Below are positions 25,563 through 33,186 of a stretch of DNA of 33,711 nt, one piece after another. Both the position numbers and the translations under genes were made by a program. Position 1 is the first letter of the stretch, and each line of letters opens with the position of its first letter. The DNA comes from an uncultured Cetobacterium sp. (lineage in GTDB: Bacteria; Fusobacteriota; Fusobacteriia; Fusobacteriales; Fusobacteriaceae): assembly GCF_947039425.1 (NCBI RefSeq), contig NZ_CAMQYW010000005.1:1-33711 (forward strand). Direction: 5' to 3'. The notes below the pieces were generated by a model that made no database searches, was not told where the DNA came from, and saw nothing but the letters and a program-made list of their open reading frames with translations.

Positions 25563-26155
25563 CATAACTCTTGTCTTCCTTCTAAAGCCTTTGATATTGT
25601 TGCTGTATCAGCAAATTCAATATTTCCACCCATAGGAATCCCACTTGCTATCTTTGAAATTTTAACTTCAAAAGGTTTAAGTAATCTTGTTAAATAAAGT
25701 GCTGTTGTTTCTCCTTCTAAATCTGGATTTAAAGCTAATATTACTTCGCTAATTTCATTATTAGCTACTCTTTCTAATAGTTTTTTTAAATTTAATTTAT
25801 CTGGAGTTATTCCATTTAATGGATCTAATTTACCATTTAAAACATGATATTTTCCTTTAAATCTATTAGTTTTTTCAAATGGAATTATATCTCTGCTATC
25901 TTCTACAACACAGATAGTATCTTTTTCTCTAAATTCGTCTCTACAAATACTACAAACTTCTTCTTCACTAAAATTTCCACAAACAGAACATCTTTTAACT
26001 TTTTCCTTTGCTGATTTTAAAGCTAGTGCAAATCTATCTATCTCTGTTTCAGACATTTCTAAAATATGAAATGCTAGTCTAGTGGCACTTTTTCTTCCAA
26101 TCCCAGGAAGTCTATTAAATTCATCTATTAGTATTTCTAGTGATTTTGTTGCCAT
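25562..26155 (-). CDS. recR: recombination mediator RecR
   Basis: 197 residues, the standard RecR length. RecR works with RecO (and RecF) to load RecA on gapped DNA. A helix-hairpin-helix is seen as PGIGRKSATRLAFHIL (about 17-32), the zinc finger as CSVCGNFSEEEVCSIC and the Toprim domain as CVVEDSRDIIPFE and NPDLEGETTALYL. It is the last gene of the accD-accA-pfkA-hypothetical-recR run and lies 12 bases after the small hypothetical gene. The usual dnaX and ybaB (YaaK) partners of recR are not beside it. Confidence 0.97.
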   Translation of the reverse strand: MATKSLEILIDEFNRLPGIGRKSATRLAFHILEMSETEIDRFALALKSAKEKVKRCSVCGNFSEEEVCSICRDEFREKDTICVVEDSRDIIPFEKTNRFKGKYHVLNGKLDPLNGITPDKLNLKKLLERVANNEISEVILALNPDLEGETTALYLTRLLKPFEVKISKIASGIPMGGNIEFADTATISKALEGRQEL

Positions 26156-26167
26156 CTATTTTCTCCT

Positions 26168-26497
26168 CTATTTCTTCTCTGGTATTATTCCAGCTGAATG
26201 CTTAGGTAAAGATTTTGTAAAATCTTTTATACTTTTTGAAATCTCTCTTCTCTCTTTTCCTAATTCTGCATTTTTTATTATATAATCATCTACTCTATCT
26301 TCATAATCATTTTTCATATTGTCAATAATATCAATTATCTCATCATAAGTCATATCTGCTTTTATATACTCTTTTAAATTTGATAAAAGATCAACTCTTT
26401 TTCTATTATCTCTAACTTTTCTGTCATTATCTTCAATATCTCTTTTAATTTTTTTCTTTCTTCTTTCTTTTCTTACAAAATCTAATACTGTTATCAT
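26168..26497 (-). CDS. small charged coiled-coil hypothetical protein
   Basis: 109 residues, not recognised. It is very rich in Lys, Arg, Asp and Glu ([20 protein letters not shown] near the start), has no membrane segment, no cysteine and no signal peptide, and most of it should be helical, probably coiled coil. It sits between pfkA (12 bases) and recR (12 bases) with clear ribosome sites, so it is a genuine operon member. A structural or nucleic-acid-associated role would fit its composition, but nothing in the sequence shows it. Confidence 0.75.
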   Translation of the reverse strand: MITVLDFVRKERRKKKIKRDIEDNDRKVRDNRKRVDLLSNLKEYIKADMTYDEIIDIIDNMKNDYEDRVDDYIIKNAELGKERREISKSIKDFTKSLPKHSAGIIPEKK

Positions 26498-26509
26498 TTA
26501 TATCAACTC

Positions 26510-27475
26510 CTATTTGCTAAGTGTTAATGCTAATTCATAATCTTTTCTTATATCGTATTTTCTCTTTCCTTCCCATGCAAAAGATATTGGATGTGTTACA
26601 AGTTCGTTACTTTCTATTCCAATCATAACTCCCCCTCCACCATTTTCTAATATTTCAACAGCTTTAGCTCCCATTTTTGTAGCCAATACTCTATCAAAAC
26701 CTGAAGGTGTTCCTCCTCTTTGTACATGTGCAAGTACTACACTTCTAACCTCTGTTGTTACTTGCTCTTTTACTTGCTTCTCTATTTCTAAAACGCTTCC
26801 TACTCCTTCTGCAACTAAAACTATATCGTGAAGTTTCCCTTGTTTTCTTCTCTCTTTTATTTGATAAGATAACATCTCAATTGGATTTTCAATTTCAGGA
26901 ATCAATAATCCATCTCCACCACCTGCAAGTGATGCATGAAGAGCTAAGTCTCCTGCATGTCTACCCATTACTTCCATAAGAATTGTTCTTTCATGAGAAG
27001 TTGCTGTATCTCTTAATTTAGACATAGCATCTAAAATAGTATTTAAACAAGTATCAAAACCTATTGTATAATCAGTTCCAATAATATCATTATCTATTGT
27101 TCCTGGCAACCCTACAACTTTTATTCCATGCTCTTTAGAAAGTAGATCTGCTCCTCTATATGAACCATCTCCTCCTATAACAACTATTCCTTCAATCTCT
27201 CTTTTCTTTAAATTTTGTGCTGCAATAGCTCTAAATTTAGGATCTTTAAATTCTAAACATCTTGCTGTTAAAAGAACTGTTCCACCTCTATCAATAATTC
27301 CTGAAACATGACTTCCATTCATTTCAAATATTTCATCATGTAACATTCCTAAATATCCTCTTTTAACTCCAAATACTTCAATCCCCTTTGATAACGCTAC
27401 TTTAGTTACGGCTCTTACAGCGGCATTCATTCCAGGAGCATCTCCTCCACTTGTTAATATCGCTATTCTCTTCAT
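26510..27475 (-). CDS. pfkA: ATP-dependent 6-phosphofructokinase
   Basis: 321 residues, matching the 320-residue bacterial ATP-PFK. It phosphorylates fructose 6-phosphate, the committed step of glycolysis. Visible motifs are TSGGDAPGMNAAVRA (N-terminal ATP loop), GGDGSYRGA (with the Gly-Gly-Asp of ATP use rather than the pyrophosphate type), GTIDNDIIGTD with the catalytic Asp, and MEVMGRHAGDLA. It follows accA by about 34 bases, as in Firmicutes (accD-accA-pfkA). This glycolytic enzyme is transcribed apart from the nearby gluconeogenic ppdK-fbp unit. Confidence 0.98.
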   Translation of the reverse strand: MKRIAILTSGGDAPGMNAAVRAVTKVALSKGIEVFGVKRGYLGMLHDEIFEMNGSHVSGIIDRGGTVLLTARCLEFKDPKFRAIAAQNLKKREIEGIVVIGGDGSYRGADLLSKEHGIKVVGLPGTIDNDIIGTDYTIGFDTCLNTILDAMSKLRDTATSHERTILMEVMGRHAGDLALHASLAGGGDGLLIPEIENPIEMLSYQIKERRKQGKLHDIVLVAEGVGSVLEIEKQVKEQVTTEVRSVVLAHVQRGGTPSGFDRVLATKMGAKAVEILENGGGGVMIGIESNELVTHPISFAWEGKRKYDIRKDYELALTLSK

Positions 27476-27509
27476 GACAAATACCTCCGTTACTTTTCTA
27501 TAAAAATGC

Positions 27510-28460
27510 TTATAATATATTTTCTACAAAACTACCCATTCTTCTAAATTTATTATATCTGTTTTTTACTAAAGTATCCACATCTAATTTAGATAACTCA
27601 GAAAGTGATGATAAAATAACATTTTTTAGATCATTTGCTACACACTTATAATCTCTATGAGCTCCTCCTATAGGTTCTTTAATAATTCCATCAATAACTC
27701 CTAGTCCTAATAAACTAGGTCCAGATATCTTTAGATTATTGGCAGCTTCTGGCGCTTTTGAAGCATCTTTATAAAGAATTGCTGCACATCCCTCTGGAGA
27801 TATAACTGAATATACTGCATTTTCTAACATAAATATTTTATCTGCAACTCCTAGTGCTAAAGCTCCTCCTGAACCACCTTCACCAATAACGACTGAAATA
27901 ACCGGAACTTTAAGACCTGCCATTTCCATTAAGTTTCTAGCTATAGCTTCTCCTTGACCATGTTTTTCTGCCTCAATTCCTGGATAAGCTCCCGGTGTAT
28001 CTATTAAGTTAACTATAGGTATAGAAAATCTTTCTGCCATTTTAAAAAGTCTTAAGGCCTTTCTATATCCTTCTGGACTAGCCATTCCAAAGTTTCTATA
28101 TATATTTTCCTCTATACTTCTACCTTTTTGATGACCTATAACCATCACTTTTTTCCCATCTATCTTGCACAATCCACCAACTATTGCTGGATCATCCTTA
28201 GATAACCTATCACCGTGTAATTCTATAAAATCAACTGTCATATTCTTTATATAATCTAATGTGTATGGTCTTTCTGGATGACGAGCTATACTCACTCTAT
28301 CCCAATCAGTTAAATTCTCATGATCCTCTTCTATTAACTTATCTCTTTCTTGTGACAATCTATTTATATCCAAAGTTAAATCTATTCCTTTTTCTTTGGA
28401 AAAATTTTTAAGTTCTAATATTTTTATTTCTAACTCTTGTATCTCTTTACTGAACTTCAT
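27510..28460 (-). CDS. accA: acetyl-CoA carboxylase carboxyltransferase subunit alpha
   Basis: 316 residues, the usual length. With AccD it moves the carboxyl group from carboxybiotin on BCCP to acetyl-CoA, giving malonyl-CoA for fatty acid synthesis. Conserved blocks: an N-terminal helical region, then ARHPERPYTLDYI, ELHGDRLSKDDPAIVGG, GMASPEGYRKALRL, TPGAYPGIEAEKHGQGEAIARNL, VIGEGGSGGALALGVAD and SPEGCAAILYKD. It lies 20 bases after accD. accB and accC are not seen. Its product depends on biotin, and biotin genes lie on the other strand nearby. Confidence 0.98.
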   Translation of the reverse strand: MKFSKEIQELEIKILELKNFSKEKGIDLTLDINRLSQERDKLIEEDHENLTDWDRVSIARHPERPYTLDYIKNMTVDFIELHGDRLSKDDPAIVGGLCKIDGKKVMVIGHQKGRSIEENIYRNFGMASPEGYRKALRLFKMAERFSIPIVNLIDTPGAYPGIEAEKHGQGEAIARNLMEMAGLKVPVISVVIGEGGSGGALALGVADKIFMLENAVYSVISPEGCAAILYKDASKAPEAANNLKISGPSLLGLGVIDGIIKEPIGGAHRDYKCVANDLKNVILSSLSELSKLDVDTLVKNRYNKFRRMGSFVENIL

Positions 28461-28480
28461 GTGTTCCTCCTTTTTAAAAG

Positions 28481-29356
28481 TTAAATAACATTATCTAAAA
28501 CCTTATAAAGAGTAGCTTTCATATCCTCTCTTTTTGTGATAATATCAATCATTCCGCACTCTTGTAAAAATTCACTTCTTTGAAATCCAGGTGGTAATTT
28601 TTGTTTAATTGTTTGTTCTATTACTCTTTGTCCTGCAAATCCTATTAATGCATCTGGTTCTGTTACAATTACATCTCCTAACATAGCAAAAGAAGCTGTT
28701 ACTCCCCCTGTTGTTGGATTTACTGGAATAGATATAAACATCTGTCCTGCTTCTCTTAGTTTTTCTAAAGCTGCTGATGTTTTTGCCATTTGCATTAACG
28801 ATAAAATACCCTCATGCATTCTAGCTCCTCCAGAACTACAAACAACAACAACTGGCATTTTAAATTTTATACCCCTTTCTATGGCTCTTGTAATTTTTTC
28901 ACCAACAACTGATCCCATACTTCCACCTAAAAAATCAAAGTCCATAGTTGCTATACTAATTTTTATTCCAAAAATATCCCCAATTCCAGCTATTACACCT
29001 TCTGCCATATTTGTTTTTTCCACAGCTTTTTCATATTTTTCTTTATAACCTGGAAAATCCAATGGATTTTCTGATGTTAAATTTTTATCCATTTCTTGAA
29101 ATGTTTCTTCATCTATAATAAGATCTATTCTTTCTTGAGCATTCATTGCAAAATAGTAATCACAGTGTGGACATTTTTGTAAATTTTGCTCAATATCTTT
29201 TTTATAAACTATCTCATGACAATTTGGACATTTTTCCCATAACCCTGTAATTTTTGTTTTCTTTATTATTGAATCTTCTAACGTTTCACTTTTCACCTTA
29301 TTTTCTTTAATTGTTAAAGTTGCATACTTCTTTTTATTCAAAGAAAAAAACTTCAT
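28481..29356 (-). CDS. accD: acetyl-CoA carboxylase carboxyltransferase subunit beta
   Basis: 291 residues. The N-terminal zinc ribbon is CPNC (43-46) and CPHC (62-65), a feature specific to bacterial AccD. The crotonase-like carboxyltransferase domain follows, with DFDFLGGSMGSVVGEKI, SSGGARMHEGILSLMQMAKTSAAL, NPTTGGVTASFAMLGDV and EPDALIGFAGQRVIEQT. It is first in the accD-accA-pfkA-hypothetical-recR run, with an AGGAGG ribosome site and a recognisable promoter in the divergent region shared with the chorismate mutase gene. Confidence 0.98.
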   Translation of the reverse strand: MKFFSLNKKKYATLTIKENKVKSETLEDSIIKKTKITGLWEKCPNCHEIVYKKDIEQNLQKCPHCDYYFAMNAQERIDLIIDEETFQEMDKNLTSENPLDFPGYKEKYEKAVEKTNMAEGVIAGIGDIFGIKISIATMDFDFLGGSMGSVVGEKITRAIERGIKFKMPVVVVCSSGGARMHEGILSLMQMAKTSAALEKLREAGQMFISIPVNPTTGGVTASFAMLGDVIVTEPDALIGFAGQRVIEQTIKQKLPPGFQRSEFLQECGMIDIITKREDMKATLYKVLDNVI

Positions 29357-29421
29357 ATTTTTCCTCCTGAAACTTTTTTTTATTAAAAATAGTTTTATAT
29401 TTTAATTTATACCAATATCTA

Positions 29422-29450
29422 ATTTTATAAGATTTTCCACCATATTTCAA
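29422..29450 (-). promoter_or_regulatory. accD promoter
   Basis: On the minus strand TTGAAA (29450-29445) and TAAAAT (29427-29422) are 17 bases apart, about 65 bases before the accD start. It is divergent from, and back to back with, the chorismate mutase promoter. Confidence 0.55.
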
Positions 29451-29457
29451 TATTTAT

Positions 29458-29486
29458 TTGATTTTAATACCTTTATATTATAAAAT
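29458..29486 (+). promoter_or_regulatory. promoter of chorismate mutase-lipoprotein-citC-citXG operon
   Basis: TTGATT (29458-29463) and TAAAAT (29481-29486) with a 17-base spacer. The transcript would start near 29493, downstream of the in-frame GTG at 29489, which rules that GTG out as the start codon. Confidence 0.6.
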
Positions 29487-29512
29487 ATGTGTTAATAATA
29501 TTCATAAAGTGG

Positions 29513-30217
29513 GTGATTAAAATTACAGGTGAAATTAATAATCTAAGATTAAAGATCGATAAAATTGATAAAGATATTATCTCTTTAATTTTAGAAAGAA
29601 TGAATTTAGTTAAAAATGTAGGTAATATTAAAAATATTGATAATAGTAGAGTTTATGTCCCTGAAAGAGAAGCTCTAATTTTTAAAAATCTTTCTAATTT
29701 TTCATCTCTTTCTCCAAAAGAGATTCAATCAATTTATACTGAAATAATATCTTCATGTAGAAGATTAGAAAACACTATATCTGTTGCTGTTCTTAAAAAT
29801 TCATCATCTTTATTAGCATTAAAAAAAATATTTGGTGAATATGTTAATCCAATTTATTTCTCGAATTTTCAAAAATTTATAAGTATCGATTCAAATATCA
29901 AATATATGCTTATATCTTTTTCTAAAGATATGATAGAAGCTATAAAAGAAAATAATTGGTTTATCATTAATTCTGTAACAATTGATAATGAAAAATATTT
30001 TCTTCTTTCTAAATTTCCTAATACTATATCTATTGAAGGAGAGATAAGTTTCTTTTTAAGTAATGATTATTTAAATAGTTATTCAATACAAATAAAGGAA
30101 AATCTTTTTTTTACTGCTATTGAAGGATTTTTTAACAATGAAAATAAAATGAAAGCTCTTTCTAATTCTTATCCTAATGTTTTTATTCAATTAGTTGGAT
30201 CTACTGTTGAAATTTAA
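29513..30217 (+). CDS. chorismate mutase with degenerate prephenate-dehydratase-like domain
   Basis: About 234 residues from the GTG at 29513. The N-terminal AroQ chorismate mutase domain (about the first 85 residues) is clear: LRLKIDKIDKDI, ILERMNLVKNVGNIK (Arg and Lys of the active site) and VYVPEREALIF. The remainder resembles the opening of a prephenate dehydratase (VAVLKNSSSLLALKKIFGEY, then a YFSNFQKF strand-helix) but lacks the GPxGSFS loop and the TRF motif, so that domain is probably inactive. Start is uncertain: an ATT at 29522 sits 4 bases after GGGTGAT and fits best. The GTG at 29513 has no ribosome site. It leads a four-gene operon with a lipoprotein, citC and citXG. Confidence 0.72.
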   Translation: MIKITGEINNLRLKIDKIDKDIISLILERMNLVKNVGNIKNIDNSRVYVPEREALIFKNLSNFSSLSPKEIQSIYTEIISSCRRLENTISVAVLKNSSSLLALKKIFGEYVNPIYFSNFQKFISIDSNIKYMLISFSKDMIEAIKENNWFIINSVTIDNEKYFLLSKFPNTISIEGEISFFLSNDYLNSYSIQIKENLFFTAIEGFFNNENKMKALSNSYPNVFIQLVGSTVEI

Positions 30218-30237
30218 ATTTTATAGGGGGTAATTTT

Positions 30238-30762
30238 ATGTTTAACAGATTTATTTTTATTATTATTTTAGCTTTATTCAGTGGCTGTTCTACTATGTCA
30301 ATTCCTTCTGTTATTGGTGGAGATCCTTCCTCAGTTGAAAGTAAAATTTCATCATCAATAGACAAAGAAAATGAAGTATATGGTATCGGTTCTGCTAAAA
30401 TAGAAAGCAGTGGTACTTTAATTGCTATGGGGAAAGCTAAAAAAGAGGCTAGAGATGAACTTAAAGATAAGATCTTATCAGAAGAAAAAATAATATTTAA
30501 TTCTTTTCTTATAAATGCCGATCCTTATACGAAAGGGATATTAGAACCTGCTCTGTCAGATTTAAAGGACTACACTGCTACTGAGCTGGTTCAAAAATCC
30601 ATTGAAAAAGATTCATGGGTAGAAAAAAACGAGGCATATACAATTATCTCGATTTCAAAAGGTGAAATTTTATCAGAATCACAAAATATTTTTATACAAT
30701 ATCTTGATGATATTACAAATAAATTCCAAACTATAAAAGAGGGGGTATCTCAACCGCAATGA
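30238..30762 (+). CDS. LPP20-family lipoprotein
   Basis: 174 residues. A short signal peptide ends in the lipobox LFSGC, giving a lipidated Cys17, with Ser at +2 (not Asp), which favours outer-membrane sorting if Lol rules apply. The mature part begins with a serine-rich linker, then GIGSAKI...AMGKAKKEARDELKDKI, the pattern of LPP20 (a Helicobacter pylori lipoprotein) domains. A mostly helical C-terminus follows. The ribosome site is a strong AGGGGG. It is 20 bases after the chorismate mutase gene, and its stop overlaps the citC start (ATGA, 30759-30762). Its function is unknown. Confidence 0.85.
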   Translation: MFNRFIFIIILALFSGCSTMSIPSVIGGDPSSVESKISSSIDKENEVYGIGSAKIESSGTLIAMGKAKKEARDELKDKILSEEKIIFNSFLINADPYTKGILEPALSDLKDYTATELVQKSIEKDSWVEKNEAYTIISISKGEILSESQNIFIQYLDDITNKFQTIKEGVSQPQ

Positions 30763-31793
30763 ATATTGAGACACTTAGTTTAAGCTCTAAATATCAAAGA
30801 GAAGAATTAGAAAATTTTTTAAATAAATTTCAATTAAAACTTGATAAAAATTTAGATTATTCTCTTGTTATTAGAAATAATGATCACATTGTTGCAACAG
30901 CATCTAAAAGTAAAAACATTATAAAATGTTTTGCAATTGACGAATCTATGAGAGGTGAGGGAGTTACTAATACTCTTGTTACAAACCTTCTTAACAAATC
31001 TTTTGATGAAGGTATTTTCCACTCTTTTGTTTTTACTAAACCATCTAACGATGATATTTTCAAAGGAATTGGTTTTAAATTAATTTCAAAAACTGATAAA
31101 GTATCACTTTTAGAAATTGGACTTAATTCCATTGATAAAACTATAAAAAATATCAAATCTAAATTAAACTGGAAAGAAAATTCAAATAATGGTTTATTAA
31201 TTATGAATTGTAATCCATTTACATTAGGGCATCAATATCTTATTGAATATGCCGCAAGTAAAATGGATAATATTTTAGTTTTAATTGTTGAAGAGGATAA
31301 ATCATCATTTCCTTTTAAAGATAGAATAAATCTCGTTAAAGAAGGAACTAAACACTTGAAAAATATTACTGTTCTTCCAAGCAGTGAATATATCATTTCA
31401 TCGGCTACATTTCCTAATTATTTTCTTAGAAAAGAGGACGACTCGTTGAAAGAGTTTATGAAATTAGACACTAAAATTACTGGTGAACATTTTTGTAAAA
31501 AATTAAATATTAACACTAGGTTTGTAGGAGAAGAACCTTATTGTGAAGTTACTAACAAATATAATGAGACAATGATTAAATGTTTTAATAATCTTAATTT
31601 AAAGGTTGATATTATTCCTAGAAAGGAAATTAACAACTGTGCAATTAGCGCATCAATGGTTAGAGAGTTTCTTAAAGATGAAAATTGGAATGAAATTAAA
31701 AATATTGTTCCTACAACTACCTTAAGTTTCTTACAATCTGAAAAAGGAAAGGAGATCATAGAAAGAATTAAAAATTCTAATTCTATGCACTAA
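30759..31793 (+). CDS. citC: [citrate (pro-3S)-lyase] ligase
   Basis: 344 residues. CitC acetylates the prosthetic group of the CitD acyl carrier protein with acetate and ATP, switching citrate lyase on. The N-terminal GNAT-like domain (about 1-120, ESMRGEGVTNTLVTNLL) is followed by the nucleotidyltransferase domain (147-340) with MNCNPFTLGHQYLIE (the HxGH-type site in the form TLGH), VEEDKSSFPFKDR, and ISASMVREFL near the C-terminus. It overlaps the lipoprotein gene by four bases and is 3 bases from citXG. No citD, citE or citF is in this window, so the carrier protein must be elsewhere. Confidence 0.95.
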   Translation: MNIETLSLSSKYQREELENFLNKFQLKLDKNLDYSLVIRNNDHIVATASKSKNIIKCFAIDESMRGEGVTNTLVTNLLNKSFDEGIFHSFVFTKPSNDDIFKGIGFKLISKTDKVSLLEIGLNSIDKTIKNIKSKLNWKENSNNGLLIMNCNPFTLGHQYLIEYAASKMDNILVLIVEEDKSSFPFKDRINLVKEGTKHLKNITVLPSSEYIISSATFPNYFLRKEDDSLKEFMKLDTKITGEHFCKKLNINTRFVGEEPYCEVTNKYNETMIKCFNNLNLKVDIIPRKEINNCAISASMVREFLKDENWNEIKNIVPTTTLSFLQSEKGKEIIERIKNSNSMH

Positions 31794-31796
31794 AAT

Positions 31797-33143
31797 ATGT
31801 TTAATTTAGAAGAATTTTTATTAATGAGAGAAAAAAGAGTTGAAATACAAAACTCTATAATTGAAAAAGAAAAAAAACCTATCCTTGTTCTAAGAGGAAA
31901 TTATCCTGGTGAAAATAAAAATGACTTTATTCCAACCAATATTGTAAAGGTTATATATAAAGAAATATTAGATATTTTCAATGATTCTATTGTTCATACT
32001 AAAATTATTAATTCCATTGAAGGAATTACCTATATTTTTTCAATTAATGATAATGGAACAAATATAAAAAAAATTGCTATGGAAATTGAAGAAAATCATA
32101 TTTTAGGAAGATATGTTGACATTGATGTCTTCTCTGAAACGGGTTATGCTTTTTCTCGTTCTGATTTTGGTGGAAATAAAAGAAAATGTTTCCTCTGTGA
32201 TGAAATGGCCTTTGTATGTGGCCGAAAACAAAGTCACTCTATTTTAGAAATAACAAATCATATTCAAAAAAAATACGAAAACTATCTTATTGAAAATGAG
32301 GAAAGATTTAAAATAAGTGATTTTCTAAGTGATGTCGCTCTTAAATCATTAATCCTAGAAGTTTCTGCTTCTCCCTCTTTTGGACTTGTTTCTCCCTTTA
32401 CAAAGGGAGCACATACAGATATGGATTTCTTCACTTTTATCGACAGTAGTTTTTCTATTAATCATTATTTTAAAGAAGTAGCTAAAGCTGGATTCTCATC
32501 TTTATCTCTTGATCTTATTTTTAAAAAAATAAGATTTTTAGGTAAACTCGCTGAAAAAGAGATGTTTTTAGCTACAAATAATATCAATACTCACAAGGGA
32601 ATGATTTTCTTAATGGGTATTTCTATTGCTACAACAGCAAAAGTTAAATTTGAAAATAAAAGTTTTTCAGAAATAAAAAACAATATTAAATTTATGTGTA
32701 GAGATATATTAAAAGATTTTGTTAATCTCGAAACTAAATCTAATTTAACTCATGGAGAAAAACTATTTTTAAATCATGGAATCTCTGGCGTTAGAGGCAT
32801 TGTGAAAGATGGTTTAGATATTATATTTAATGGTTCTTTAGATGTTTTTTCAAATGCCCTTATTATTGAAAAAGATATTAATTGCGCTATGATAAAAACA
32901 CTTATTTTTCTTATGAGTTCTCTTGAAGATACAACTATACTTCACAGACATAACATCTCTATCCTTAATGAAGTTAAGAAAAAAGCACAGGATTTACACT
33001 GTATTTTTAGCAATTGTTGTATTGATAAAAATATTCTTAAAGATCTTGAGAATGAATATACAAACAATAAAATTAGTCCTGGTGGATCAGCTGATTTACT
33101 TGCTATTACTTTGTTTTTTAATTACTCAAAAAAAATATTTTAA
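31797..33143 (+). CDS. citXG: CitXG fusion, citrate lyase prosthetic group synthesis and transfer
   Basis: 448 residues, a fusion of CitX and CitG as known in Haemophilus. The N-terminal CitX part (about 1-160) shows LLMREKRVEIQ, GRYVDIDVF and RKCFLCDEMAFVCGRKQSHS. It attaches 2'-(5''-phosphoribosyl)-3'-dephospho-CoA to CitD. The C-terminal CitG part (about 165-448) shows SASPSFGLVSPFTKGAHTDMDFFTF, NTHKGMIF, HGEKLF and SPGGSADLLA. It makes the triphosphoribosyl-dephospho-CoA precursor from ATP and dephospho-CoA. The gene follows citC by 3 bases and has no good ribosome site, so coupled translation is likely. It is the last gene of the operon. Confidence 0.94.
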   Translation: MFNLEEFLLMREKRVEIQNSIIEKEKKPILVLRGNYPGENKNDFIPTNIVKVIYKEILDIFNDSIVHTKIINSIEGITYIFSINDNGTNIKKIAMEIEENHILGRYVDIDVFSETGYAFSRSDFGGNKRKCFLCDEMAFVCGRKQSHSILEITNHIQKKYENYLIENEERFKISDFLSDVALKSLILEVSASPSFGLVSPFTKGAHTDMDFFTFIDSSFSINHYFKEVAKAGFSSLSLDLIFKKIRFLGKLAEKEMFLATNNINTHKGMIFLMGISIATTAKVKFENKSFSEIKNNIKFMCRDILKDFVNLETKSNLTHGEKLFLNHGISGVRGIVKDGLDIIFNGSLDVFSNALIIEKDINCAMIKTLIFLMSSLEDTTILHRHNISILNEVKKKAQDLHCIFSNCCIDKNILKDLENEYTNNKISPGGSADLLAITLFFNYSKKIF

Positions 33144-33149
33144 TAAAAT

Positions 33150-33182
33150 AAAGATAGAGAATAACTTAAAATCTCTATCTTT
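33150..33182. terminator. terminator between citXG and the pentapeptide-repeat gene
   Basis: An 11-bp inverted repeat (AAAGATAGAGA with TCTCTATCTTT) around an 11-base loop, followed by TTTATTT on the plus strand. It lies between two convergent genes and can serve both. Confidence 0.8.
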
Positions 33183-33186
33183 TTAT

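Noticed and set aside
29418-29434. ATCT-N9-AGAT inverted repeat over the accD -10 as a fatty-acid regulator site
   Set aside because: The arms are only four bases and such repeats are frequent by chance in this sequence.
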